Assembly (NCBI RefSeq): GCF_014217995.1
Contig: NZ_CP041617.1
Span: 1,054,001 to 1,118,000, forward strand
Reading direction: 5' to 3'
Length of the DNA stretch: 64,000 nt
Source of the DNA: Campylobacter vulpis
GTDB taxonomy: Bacteria; Campylobacterota; Campylobacteria; Campylobacterales; Campylobacteraceae
The translations under genes and the position numbers were made by a program. Under the pieces are notes generated by a model. That model was not told the DNA's origin, ran no database searches, and saw only the letters and a program-made list of their open reading frames with translations. This document shows, piece by piece, positions 19,013 through 31,347 of this stretch; within the stretch, counting starts at the first letter, position 1, and the number at the start of each line of letters is the position of its first letter.

Positions 19013-19702
19013 GAAAGTCTCAAAATTTGCCCATTTAAAGATACTTTGCACGCCTTTAAAGCCCACTTTTTCAAGTAAGGCAACATTTTCTTTTTCTGTA
19101 TAGGGCACAAGCACATTTTCTAAAGCCTCTCTTTTTGCCGCAATTTCAAAGAGAGAATAGCCCTGCGTTTGCTTATATTCTGCATAAATTTCTATCATAT
19201 TTTTAGCCAAAAATGGCTCTTCATAAAGGATTTTTTCACTCATTAAAAACACACCATTTTTCTTTAAATTTGCATAAATTTTACGCAACAAATCCTCCCT
19301 TTTAGGCGGTCTAATAAATTGCAAAGTGTAATTTGCAACGAAAGCATCATTTTTCTCAAACTCCCACAAATCCAAACTTTGCTCATAAAACTCAATCTCC
19401 GCACCAAATGCCTTAGATTTATGTTTTGCAAGCTCTATCATCGCCTTAGAATTATCCACGCCGCTTAATTTCACATCTTTTCTTAATTCAAAAAATTTCA
19501 GCAAAAAATTCGCACTTGAACAGCCCAAGTCGCAAAGTTTTGTATCTTTTTTCAAAAATTTGCTTAAAATTTTCGCACCAAGCTCTAAATTTTCCTTATA
19601 AAAAGGCACAGAACGCTCTATCATATCGTCAAAAACGCTTGCCACACTCTCATCAAATTCAAATTGCTTTTTGGGATTTTGCTTAAAAAGTTCATCTTTC
19701 AT
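18998..19702 (-). CDS. cmoA: Carboxy-S-adenosylmethionine synthase CmoA
   Basis: 234 residues, Rossmann methyltransferase fold. CmoA makes carboxy-SAM from SAM and prephenate, which CmoB uses for the wobble-uridine modification cmo5U34 of tRNA. Visible family marks are the N-terminal FDESVASVFDDMIERSVPFY stretch, the LCDLGCSSANFL SAM loop, and NYTLQFIRPPKREDLL. No cmoB is in the window. Its start overlaps ribF by 11 bases and it closes the nine-gene rppH-to-cmoA run. Confidence 0.92.
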   Translation of the reverse strand: MKDELFKQNPKKQFEFDESVASVFDDMIERSVPFYKENLELGAKILSKFLKKDTKLCDLGCSSANFLLKFFELRKDVKLSGVDNSKAMIELAKHKSKAFGAEIEFYEQSLDLWEFEKNDAFVANYTLQFIRPPKREDLLRKIYANLKKNGVFLMSEKILYEEPFLAKNMIEIYAEYKQTQGYSLFEIAAKREALENVLVPYTEKENVALLEKVGFKGVQSIFKWANFETFLAFK

Positions 19703-20505
19703 CGCTCAATATTTCCTTCGCTTGCTCTATATCTTGCTTAATTTTTTCTTTTAAAGCTTTTAAATCGCTAAATTTCTCATTTTCTCTTAAAAATTCTACG
19801 AAAAAAAGCTCCACTTCCTCGCCCACTCGCACTTCTTTTTGAAATTCCTCTACAATATGCGTTTCTATGCTAAAGGCTAAATCTGTGCTTCTAACACCCA
19901 AAAAACTCACACTTTTAAAGCACTTTTGCCTTACCTTTATCCTACTTGCATAAACGCCATTTTTAGGTAAAAAATAATTAATATTTCGCAAATTTAAAGT
20001 CGCAAAAAGCTCCTTTTTGCCAAGTCCTTGCCCCTTAACAAGCTTAGCCTTAATGCTATATTTGCGTCCCAAAAAACGCTCCGCCTTTCTTACCTCACCT
20101 CTTGCTAAAAAATTTTTAATTAAACTCGTATGCACAGAAAGCCCATCAAGCTTAAATTCAGGCACAATGCTTGTTTTAATGCCACTTAATCTTTCAATAT
20201 CAAAAGCTAAAGCCTCCTTATTGTGCCCAAAAACAAAATCATAACCCACAACAATATGTTTTAAATTGACAAATTCTTGCTTTAAAAAGTTCAAAAATTC
20301 CCCCGCTCTTAAATGGCGTATTTCCTCAAATTCAAGCGTAAAAATAGCTTTTTGACTTAATTCTTGCCTTTGCTTATCATCGCTTAAAATTTCTCCCTTA
20401 AATTTATTGATAACAAGTAAAGCTCCGTTTTTATCCAACTTTTTAACAAGTTCTAAATGTCCCAAATGCAAACCATCAAAACAACCTATGGCAAGGGTTT
20501 TGACC

Positions 20506-24269
<3,764 letters not shown>

Positions 24270-24273
<4 letters not shown>

Positions 24274-24881
24274 TTTGCCTTCTTTTCGTATAAATTAAGC
24301 AAAAGTGTCGCAAGTAAAATTTGTGCCTTAGAATTGAGTTTTGAAAGCTCATAAGCCTCATAAAAAAACTCCAGCTCCTTTGCGTCAAAATCCCTTATCT
24401 TAAGGCTTTCTTTGCCAAGCTTGATAATAAGCTCACTTAAGGCGTTTTTATCTAAATTTTCATTTTCTTTTAAAAATTCATAAAGGGCTTTTAAATCGAG
24501 TTTTTCAAGCTCTAAATTTAATTGCACCTCTTCTTTTTTTTTCTTTCTTTTTTCACAAATTAGGCGTGATTTTATCGTAGGCAAAAGCAAATTTTTAGAT
24601 GGGACGACTATGAGAAATTTGATGTTTTTAGGAGGCTCTTCAAGAAGTTTGAGTAAAAAATTTTGTGCTTCGTGGCGAAAAGAATGTGCCATTAAAACGA
24701 TGATTTTTTCACTACTTTCTGCAATATAACTTTCCTTTTCCACAGCTCTTGCATCTTCTAGTAAAAATTCGTTTGGCACACTTTTTGGGATAAACCTTAA
24801 AGCGTTTGCTCCAAATTGCATTAGCAATTCTTCTCTAATACCCTCAAAATCATCACTAATTAAAATTCTGCTTATAAACAT
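24270..24881 (-). CDS. holB: DNA polymerase III delta' subunit (short, HolB-like)
   Basis: 203 residues from the ATG that overlaps the hobA stop (TGATG). The protein has clamp-loader features: LLKLLEEPPKNIKFLIV followed by a TIKSRL arginine-finger-type motif. There is no Walker A loop and no zinc module, and it is far shorter than E. coli delta' (334), so it looks like a reduced stator subunit of the clamp loader. Its neighbours (HobA, LigA) are also replication proteins. The call is by motif and position. Confidence 0.75.
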
Positions 24882-25414
24882 CAAAGACTAACTTTAGAAA
24901 ACAAAATAGCATCTAAACTCTTATCAAAAAGTTTATAAAGACTGATAAGCTTAAAGTCTAAATCCTTATCGTTAGAATCTAAATAAAAACTATTTTGCAA
25001 TTGCTCATCAAAAAGCCACAAAAGGCTATCATTTTTAGACCTTGCAATCAAAGACTTTTTGTCTCTTGCTGTGCCGATATAAAAATAAACAAAACCATTT
25101 GGAAAGGCGATTTCTAGCATATCATTGAGCAAAATAATATCTTCATTATTTTGAATTTTACGCTCAAATAAAGACTTAAGTGAAAAAAAGGGCAGTAAAG
25201 GACGGGTGGAATTTGCATTAATGTGCTGAAAAAAATAATGCTCATACCAAGCTCTTGCCTCATCACAAATTAAAATAAAAGCCCTGCCCTCTAGCAAATA
25301 CTTAAGCCTTGAAGCAACCAAAGGCGACCACTCTAAGCGGCGACTCTCCATCCACGCCATAGAAGTGCCGCCGTTTCTTATGTTTTCTAAACTCCAGCTT
25401 AAAAAATCGCTCAT
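24881..25414 (-). CDS. hobA: HobA-type DnaA-associating replication initiation factor
   Basis: 177 residues. In H. pylori, HobA is a SIS-fold tetramer that binds the N-terminal domain of DnaA and helps it assemble at oriC; the fold resembles E. coli DiaA. I recognise the family by overall layout: an N-terminal WSLENIRNGG-type helix, EARAWYEHYFFQHIN, LLWLFDEQLQ, and a C-terminus ending in KVSL as in other members. It sits between lysC and holB with four- and one-base overlaps. Confidence 0.85.
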   Translation of the reverse strand: MSDFLSWSLENIRNGGTSMAWMESRRLEWSPLVASRLKYLLEGRAFILICDEARAWYEHYFFQHINANSTRPLLPFFSLKSLFERKIQNNEDIILLNDMLEIAFPNGFVYFYIGTARDKKSLIARSKNDSLLWLFDEQLQNSFYLDSNDKDLDFKLISLYKLFDKSLDAILFSKVSL

Positions 25415-26613
25415 TTATCAAGTCCATAAACCTCGTGTAAGGCACGAACGGCTAATTCTCCATATTTTTCATGCACTATCATTGAAATTTTAATCTCACT
25501 TGTGGAAATCATTTCTATATTAATCCTCTCATTTGCTAAAGCCTTAAACGCCGTAGAAGCCACGCCGGAGTGCGACTTCATACCCACACCCACAACAGAG
25601 ACTTTTACCACAGCACTATCACTTTCTAACAATACTTGATCGCCTAAAATATCTTTCATCGTATTTTTAGCTTGATTAAGCTCATTTTCAGGCACAGTAA
25701 AGCCCAAATTTGTCGCACCATTTGTGCCAACATTTTGGATAATCATATCAACATTAATATTCGCCCCAGCAAGACTTGAAAAAATCTCAGCCGCAATACC
25801 CGGCTTATCCTCGATATTTCTTAAAGTGATTCTTGCTTGATTTCTATCAAGTGCTATACCACTGACTAAGGCTTGTTCCATTCCATCTTCTTTTGTTATC
25901 ATTGTTCCCTCATTATTATTAAAACTACTTCTTGTAACTAAATTGACATTTAATTTTTTAGCAAGCTCCACAGAGCGATTTTGCAACACTTTCGCACCCA
26001 AACTTGCAAGCTCTAACATCTCTTCATACGAAATTTTATCAAGCTTTTTAGCTCTAGGTTCTATGCGAGGATCAGTCGTATAAACCCCATCGACATCAGT
26101 ATAAATTTCGCACAAATCAGCATTTAAAGCTCCCGCCACAGCCACCGCACTTAAATCACTTCCCCCACGCCCCAAAGTCGTTACATTGCCTTCTTCATCT
26201 ACGCCTTGAAAACCTGCAATGATGACGATTTTACCTTTTTTTAGGGCTGCTTTTATCGCACTTGTATCAATGTGCTTAATTCTAGCCTTAGTAAAAACGC
26301 TATTTGTGATAATGCCAGCCTTCCTTCCAGAAAAAGAAACAGCCTTGTAACCTAGCTCATTTAAGGCTATGGATAAAAGTGCTGAAGTAACCCTCTCTCC
26401 ACTGCTTAAAAGCATATCCATATCCGCACCATTAGGATTTTTACTAAAATACTCAGCTTGTTCGATAAGAGAATTTGTAACTCCACTCATAGCAGAAACA
26501 ACGACTACAAGCTCATTTCCAGCCTTTACGCTTTCTATCACACGCCCAGCCACAGCCCTAATGCGCTCTAAATCCCCAACGCTCGTTCCGCCATATTTTT
26601 GAACTATTAGCAT
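25411..26613 (-). CDS. lysC: Aspartate kinase LysC
   Basis: 400 residues. First step of lysine, threonine and methionine synthesis. The amino-acid-kinase domain begins with QKYGGTSVGD (about 5-14) and contains SGERVTSALL and GRGGSDLSAVA; two ACT domains follow from about residue 265, including NVDMIIQNVGTNG, which usually provide feedback control by lysine and/or threonine. The size fits the shorter type of monofunctional aspartokinase. The start overlaps the rppH stop by one base. Confidence 0.95.
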   Translation of the reverse strand: MLIVQKYGGTSVGDLERIRAVAGRVIESVKAGNELVVVVSAMSGVTNSLIEQAEYFSKNPNGADMDMLLSSGERVTSALLSIALNELGYKAVSFSGRKAGIITNSVFTKARIKHIDTSAIKAALKKGKIVIIAGFQGVDEEGNVTTLGRGGSDLSAVAVAGALNADLCEIYTDVDGVYTTDPRIEPRAKKLDKISYEEMLELASLGAKVLQNRSVELAKKLNVNLVTRSSFNNNEGTMITKEDGMEQALVSGIALDRNQARITLRNIEDKPGIAAEIFSSLAGANINVDMIIQNVGTNGATNLGFTVPENELNQAKNTMKDILGDQVLLESDSAVVKVSVVGVGMKSHSGVASTAFKALANERINIEMISTSEIKISMIVHEKYGELAVRALHEVYGLDK

Positions 26614-27083
26614 TAGATATAACCTTTCTCCTCAAAATATTTAATCACCCTCACATAAATCCCTTTTTTAAAATGATTTACTAGCTCAAAAAGTTCCTTT
26701 TTACTTACAAAACGATAATCATCAAATTCAGGGTGCTTGGTATTTAAATCAATCTTAGCATTTGGCTTTAAACGCACCAAAAAATATTTTTGAATTTGCC
26801 CATCATAAGGATACATCTTAGAAGCGACCTTACTAGGAAAGTCATAACTTAGCCACTTAGGATACTCTGCTATAAGCTCAATATCTTTCGTGCCTATTTC
26901 TTCTTTAAGCTCCCTAAACAAAGCTTCTTTTGCGCTCTCCCCCTCATCAATGCCACCTTGTGGAAATTGCCAAATATCCTCCATATCACTTCTTTTTCCC
27001 ACAAAAAGCCTACACTCAAAAGGATAAGCAGGAGAAAGGACAATTGCAGCGACATTAGGACGATATTTTTTAGATTTTTGCAC
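26613..27083 (-). CDS. rppH: RNA pyrophosphohydrolase / Nudix hydrolase RppH (NudH)
   Basis: 156 residues. The Nudix box is complete at residues 43-65 (G, then E49, then RELKEEIG). RppH removes pyrophosphate from mRNA 5' ends and starts decay; related enzymes cleave dinucleoside polyphosphates. The RppH-type N-terminus (YRPNVAAIVLS) and IWQFPQGGID motif are present. The start is a GTG behind AAGGAAAG. It is first in the rppH-lysC-hobA-holB-folP-ligA-tlyA-ribF-cmoA run and divergent from hemW. Confidence 0.9.
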   Translation of the reverse strand: MQKSKKYRPNVAAIVLSPAYPFECRLFVGKRSDMEDIWQFPQGGIDEGESAKEALFRELKEEIGTKDIELIAEYPKWLSYDFPSKVASKMYPYDGQIQKYFLVRLKPNAKIDLNTKHPEFDDYRFVSKKELFELVNHFKKGIYVRVIKYFEEKGYI

Positions 27084-27160
27084 AAACTTTCCTTAAAAAT
27101 CGAATTTTAACAAAAATAAATTACAATTAGAAAATAAAAAAAATAAATTTGAAAGTTTTG

Positions 27161-28222
27161 ATGTATTTTTATATCCATATCCCTTTTTGCGAAAGTAAAT
27201 GTCATTATTGCTCTTTCACTTCTTTAAAAAAGAAAGACTATGAAGAAGCATATTTTAACGCTTTGATAAAGGATATAGAATTTCAAATTTTTCATTTTAA
27301 ACTTGCTAAAAGTTCCATCAAAACGCTTTTTATAGGGGGAGGCACTCCAAGTGTTGTGGAGGCAAAATATTACGAAAAGCTTTTTCAAGTCCTAACGCCC
27401 TTTTTAAAAGAAAAAGCCGAAATTAGCTGTGAAGCCAACCCCAATTCAAGCAATTTTAACTGGCTTAAAGCAATGAAAGAGCTGGGCATTAACCGCCTTT
27501 CTTTTGGTGTTCAAAGTTTTAATGAAACAAAACTTAAATTTCTAGGACGCATTCACTCGCAACAAGCCATTTTCAAAAGCCTTGAAAATGCACAAAAAGC
27601 AGGGTTTAATAATGTAAATTTAGATTTGATTTATGATACTAAACTAGACACTAAAAAAATGCTTGAATATGAGCTTTTGCATTTGGAAAAAATTAAGCCT
27701 CTTATTAAGCACCTAAGTGCTTATCATCTTAGCATAGAGGAAAATACAGCATTTGCTAAACGATTTCATTATAAAAAAAATGCGTCTAATTTAATGCGTT
27801 TTTTCATAAAGGGCATTGAAAATTTAGGCTTTAAACAATATGAAATTAGTAATTTTTCTAAAAACAAACCCTGTCTTCACAATCTTGCCTACTGGCAGGG
27901 TCAAAGCTACCTTGCTGCTGGGCTTAGCGGAGTGGGATTTTATGAAAATCAAAGATTTTACACCCACAAAAGTCTGCAAGCTTACATCAAAGAGCCTTGT
28001 TTTAGAAATATTGAAAAATTAAATTTAGAAGATTTAAATTTAGAACGGCTATTTTTAGGGCTTAGGAGCGTTGTGGGTGTGAAAGAAAAAGATTTAAGCT
28101 CCGCTCAAAAAGTAAGAGCAAATTTACTTTTAAAAGCAAAAAAACTTCAATTTGAAAGGGGGAGGTATTTTAATAAAAATTTTCTTTTAAGTGATGAATT
28201 AGCCCTTTTTATCAGCTCTTAA
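27161..28222 (+). CDS. hemW: HemW-like radical SAM protein (HemN family)
   Basis: 353 residues from the ATG at 27161 (a TTG four codons upstream is possible; the ribosome site is weak in both cases). The radical SAM motif CESKCHYC follows FYIHIPF, then GGGTPS, and RLSFGVQSFNE. The CxxxCxxC plus a third-cluster arrangement and the short N-terminus match HemW, a heme chaperone, rather than the true oxygen-independent coproporphyrinogen oxidase HemN. Often mis-annotated as the latter. Divergent from rppH. Confidence 0.82.
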   Translation: MYFYIHIPFCESKCHYCSFTSLKKKDYEEAYFNALIKDIEFQIFHFKLAKSSIKTLFIGGGTPSVVEAKYYEKLFQVLTPFLKEKAEISCEANPNSSNFNWLKAMKELGINRLSFGVQSFNETKLKFLGRIHSQQAIFKSLENAQKAGFNNVNLDLIYDTKLDTKKMLEYELLHLEKIKPLIKHLSAYHLSIEENTAFAKRFHYKKNASNLMRFFIKGIENLGFKQYEISNFSKNKPCLHNLAYWQGQSYLAAGLSGVGFYENQRFYTHKSLQAYIKEPCFRNIEKLNLEDLNLERLFLGLRSVVGVKEKDLSSAQKVRANLLLKAKKLQFERGRYFNKNFLLSDELALFISS

Positions 28223-28295
28223 TGCTTACAAGTCTGTATCAAAATTTAACTTGTAATGCCATTTTGAAGATATTTAAAAAATTTTTAAAACCTCT

Positions 28296-29567
28296 CTAAA
28301 CCCTAGTTTGTCCTATAAGATTATTAAGTCTATCCATTATAGAATTAACAAAAGAATTGATACTTTCACTACTTGCTTTCCAGCCGTTAGCTTTTGCTTG
28401 ATTAAACTGATTATCAAACCAAGCTCCACCATTGCCTACATATATATTTTGCCATTTAGCTCCTGTTTCCATCGCATATATACTCGCATCAAGCCAGCCA
28501 TCTTGTGCATAGCCTTTTAACAAACTTGCAAAATCCACTTTTCCTGTCATAATGTCGTCTAAGGAAGCCAAAGAGCCTTCAAAGCTTTCTTTAAGCATAG
28601 CTTCAGCGTAAAACTTAGCCGTAGGATTTAGCGTTGCACTATTTTCTCTTGGTAATGCACCTGTAGATTTTAAAAAACTCATAAATAAAGCTTCCTTAGA
28701 ATAACTTCCATCTTCATTTTGTGGATAAACTGACATATCAGGATTAAAAGTATCTTTTAAAGTATCTTCATCTAAATTTTGAGTTTGCATACTTTGTGGA
28801 GTAAAATTTAACTGTTGCAATCCCGTATTAATATGTGCAAACATACCTAATTGTTCTATTTCTTTATACTGCTCTTGGGTATTATAATAATTTGAAATCG
28901 TTAGCTTATCATAACTTTTTGGCATAATGCCTATAGTCTTATCACTAGTTGTAAAGCTTATTCCTTTAGGCAAATTATTTAAATCAGCTTCGCTAAAGCT
29001 TGTTCTATTGACATCACCAAAAGTATGATTAATGATTTGGTTAAACTGATTGTAGTATTGTCTAATTGTTTCAGCCATATCTATATTTGTGTAGTATTTA
29101 TCTATGCCTAAATATTGTTTTTTATCTGAGATATAAGAATTATTTTCAGCTTTTCTTTCTATCTCATCTAAAGTAGATTTATGTATTTTAAAATCTTCGG
29201 GTAATCCTGCAGCCTTATTAAAATCACTTCCCATATAGCCATTTTTATCTACGCTGTAACCATAGGCTAAAGATGAAGCATTGTTTAAATCTGCTTGTTT
29301 ATATTTTAGAGTATGAACGGTATTTTGAAATTCGCTAAATAAGCCATAGTTTGTGTCAAGAGTGGAATTTGAGCCACTATTTAAAACTTCACTTTTTATT
29401 AGAGTTTGTGAATTAGCACTTTGAATTTCATTTAATTTACTAGCATTTTGTTTTAAAAAAGCATTAGCAAAACTTATTTTAGAATTCTCTTTACTTTCTT
29501 TACTAGCTTTTGCTTGTGAAAGTATAGAACTATAATTTGAGTTATCATTGATACTAAAAATACTCAT
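28296..29567 (-). CDS. Unrecognised 423-residue protein under sigma-54 control
   Basis: I cannot name the family. There is no signal peptide or membrane helix. The N-terminal ~75 residues are rich in Ser, Asn and Lys and look disordered, as in proteins exported by the flagellar type III route. A distinctive stretch at about 104-129 (YSVDKNGYMGSDFNKAAG then LPEDFKIH) contains a DxNGxxxxxD pattern resembling a calcium-binding loop. The C-terminus ends in a tryptophan-rich region and an amphipathic helix. The ATG at 29567 has AAGGAA upstream. A near-perfect sigma-54 promoter lies 54-70 bases upstream, and in Campylobacter sigma-54 serves mainly flagellar genes. The likely role is in the flagellum or as a flagellum-exported protein, but this is inference. 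Confidence 0.7.
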   Translation of the reverse strand: MSIFSINDNSNYSSILSQAKASKESKENSKISFANAFLKQNASKLNEIQSANSQTLIKSEVLNSGSNSTLDTNYGLFSEFQNTVHTLKYKQADLNNASSLAYGYSVDKNGYMGSDFNKAAGLPEDFKIHKSTLDEIERKAENNSYISDKKQYLGIDKYYTNIDMAETIRQYYNQFNQIINHTFGDVNRTSFSEADLNNLPKGISFTTSDKTIGIMPKSYDKLTISNYYNTQEQYKEIEQLGMFAHINTGLQQLNFTPQSMQTQNLDEDTLKDTFNPDMSVYPQNEDGSYSKEALFMSFLKSTGALPRENSATLNPTAKFYAEAMLKESFEGSLASLDDIMTGKVDFASLLKGYAQDGWLDASIYAMETGAKWQNIYVGNGGAWFDNQFNQAKANGWKASSESINSFVNSIMDRLNNLIGQTRV

Positions 29568-29620
29568 ATTAATTCCTTGATTTAGATTCTTTTGCCTTCA
29601 ATCCAAATTCAAAGAAACAT

Positions 29621-29637
29621 AAGCAAAATGTGTTCCA
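29621..29637 (-). promoter_or_regulatory. Sigma-54 (RpoN) promoter for the 423-residue protein
   Basis: On the minus strand the sequence is TGGAAC-ACATT-TTGCTT. The GG and GC pairs are separated by the required ten bases, and both elements fit the Campylobacter flagellar sigma-54 consensus. Transcription would start near 29611, giving a leader of about 45 bases before the ATG at 29567. Confidence 0.85.
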
Positions 29638-29656
29638 TTTTGGGGTAAATGGAACA
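29631..29656. repeat. Perfect inverted repeat across the sigma-54 -24 element
   Basis: Ten-base arms TGTTCCATTT and AAATGGAACA are separated by TGGGGT. One arm is the -24 element of the sigma-54 promoter. The mirrored copy on the plus strand lacks a matching -12 element (GG instead of GC at the needed spacing), so only the minus-strand promoter is complete. It could be an operator, or a hairpin in read-through RNA. Confidence 0.6.
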
Positions 29657-29731
29657 AAAAGAGGTTGGCATTGATATAAAGGTCTAAAGCCACTCTTATG
29701 CCCTCTTAGTCCCATCAAAATTTTATTAATT

Positions 29732-30673
29732 TTAGCTTTTTAAATGCTCCATAATTCTAAAAGCGTCATTTAAACCCGTAACGATACTAGCACCATTTTT
29801 AGTCGCTATATCCCCGGCTACGAAAATTCCACCAACATTGCTTTGTTTATTTTCGTCCATTAAAGGAACGCCCTTTTCATCGACATTGATACCACATTTT
29901 TGTAAAAAATCAAGAGGAGTTGAACCGCCTATGGCATAAATAATCCTATCGTAAAGCTCGCTAGAATTATCATTAAAATGAACCCTAGCCCTACCCTCTT
30001 CATCAAGCACCTCATTAATATCCACGCCCAGTTTCAATTCAACCTTACCCGAATTTCCAGCCTCCATAATATCTTTTAGGTTAATATCATTAAGTCTTGT
30101 AAATTCTTTTTTGCGGTAGCAAAGTGTGATTTCATTATTATTTGCCAAATCCACAGCATATTCAGCAGCCGAATTTCCTCCGCCAACAACTAGAATTTTT
30201 TCATTTCCTACAACAGAATTTGCATTAAAATTAATCTTCTTAGTTAAACTCATAGGAAGTTTATAATCAGGCTTATTAGGCTTACCCATACGTCCTATGG
30301 CTATGATGATATTTTCACACTCATAAGCCTCTTTAGCCGTTTGGACGATGAAGCCTTTTTCTTGCTTTTTCACGCTTTCAACCTCGCTATTAAACTCCAC
30401 TTTAATGCCGTGCGTTTTCAAAGCCTCTTCAAAACACGCTATGGTGCTTTCTTTCGTGCCGTCCTCAAAAGGGATATGTCCATAATTTGTCCCCTCGCAG
30501 CCCTTATAAGCCTTATCGACTCGTTTGCCATCTTTATAATACTGCACTAAAGTTTGGCAAATCGAATTTGTCTTTTCTAAAAGCAAAAGCTCTTTATTTT
30601 TAAGCTTTGCTTCCACAGCACAGCCTATACCAGCTGGACCAGCACCTATAATAATTACATCGAGTTTTTTCAT
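29732..30673 (-). CDS. YpdA-like FAD/NAD(P)-dependent oxidoreductase lacking the CxxC site
   Basis: 313 residues of the thioredoxin-reductase-like fold. The FAD loop GAGPAGIG (about 10-17), the NADPH loop VVGGGNSAAEYA and the C-terminal VGGIFVAGDIA are clear. The redox CxxC pair that defines thioredoxin reductase is absent. In this respect it resembles YpdA, the bacillithiol disulfide reductase, and the C. jejuni Cj0559 protein I recall. A low-molecular-weight thiol or ferredoxin-type substrate is possible; the substrate is unknown. AAGGA precedes the ATG. It lies downstream of two nitroreductase genes, with a 71-bp gap that may hold its own promoter. Confidence 0.75.
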   Translation of the reverse strand: MKKLDVIIIGAGPAGIGCAVEAKLKNKELLLLEKTNSICQTLVQYYKDGKRVDKAYKGCEGTNYGHIPFEDGTKESTIACFEEALKTHGIKVEFNSEVESVKKQEKGFIVQTAKEAYECENIIIAIGRMGKPNKPDYKLPMSLTKKINFNANSVVGNEKILVVGGGNSAAEYAVDLANNNEITLCYRKKEFTRLNDINLKDIMEAGNSGKVELKLGVDINEVLDEEGRARVHFNDNSSELYDRIIYAIGGSTPLDFLQKCGINVDEKGVPLMDENKQSNVGGIFVAGDIATKNGASIVTGLNDAFRIMEHLKS

Positions 30674-30744
30674 AATTTTCCTTCATAATTTAATTTTTAA
30701 ATTTAACAAATTTATTGCAAATAAAGAGTTAAAATGTAAAATTC

Positions 30745-31347
30745 TCAATCCAAAAAACGCACAACTTCATCAAATTCAAAACGACTTTTAGCTTGAATTT
30801 CCTCACCATCACTATAACCAAGTGCTATCATTAAGGTTGAAAGCTCTCTTTTTGTGTCAAGTTTTAAATAAGCATTTAATTTAGCACTATCAAAGCCTCC
30901 TATGGTGCAAGTAGCGACATTTAAGGCATTTGCAGCGTATAAAATCCCCGCTAAGGCTATATGTGCTTGTTCTCTTGCATAAGAAATTCTAGCTCTTTCG
31001 TCCATATCTTGCAAAAAGGGCTTGTAAAGGCTAAGACGCTTTTGAATTTCCTCCTCACTCATCTTTCTTTTTCTTAATTTTTCTTCAAAATACTCCGCAA
31101 AATCAAGCCTTGAAAGTATGATAATCACAGCGGCAGCGTTTTTTATATGGCTTTGATGATTAGCGATGAGGCTTAATTCCTCTTTTTTCTTATCATCTTT
31201 TATCACAAGAAATTTCCAAGGCTCAAGCCCTAAAGAACTAGGACTTAGCCTAGCTACCTCTAAAATTTCTTTCAAAATTTCATCTTTAATGATTTCTTTT
31301 TTAAAATTCCTACAAGAATATCTTGTTTTAAAAAGCTCTAAACTCAT
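30745..31347 (-). CDS. NAD(P)H-dependent nitroreductase (first of tandem pair)
   Basis: 200 residues, nitroreductase fold with FMN. Typical marks are TRYSCRNF, RLSPSSLGLEPWKFLVI, the central CTIGGFD loop and the C-terminal ALGYSDGEE motif. Members reduce quinones and nitro compounds; the Campylobacter/Helicobacter RdxA and FrxA enzymes activate metronidazole. It overlaps the second copy by four bases, so they are co-transcribed, and the two share these motifs while differing elsewhere, as expected of an old tandem duplication. Substrates cannot be inferred. Confidence 0.85.
   Translation of the reverse strand: MSLELFKTRYSCRNFKKEIIKDEILKEILEVARLSPSSLGLEPWKFLVIKDDKKKEELSLIANHQSHIKNAAAVIIILSRLDFAEYFEEKLRKRKMSEEEIQKRLSLYKPFLQDMDERARISYAREQAHIALAGILYAANALNVATCTIGGFDSAKLNAYLKLDTKRELSTLMIALGYSDGEEIQAKSRFEFDEVVRFLD

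Noticed and set aside
27161-28222. Annotation as oxygen-independent coproporphyrinogen oxidase HemN
   Set aside because: The short N-terminus and motif layout fit HemW, a heme chaperone, better.
28226-28260. Inverted repeat (GCTTACAAG ... CTTGTAATGC) between hemW and the sigma-54 gene
   Set aside because: Long loop, imperfect stem and no T run; could be a weak terminator but the evidence is too thin.
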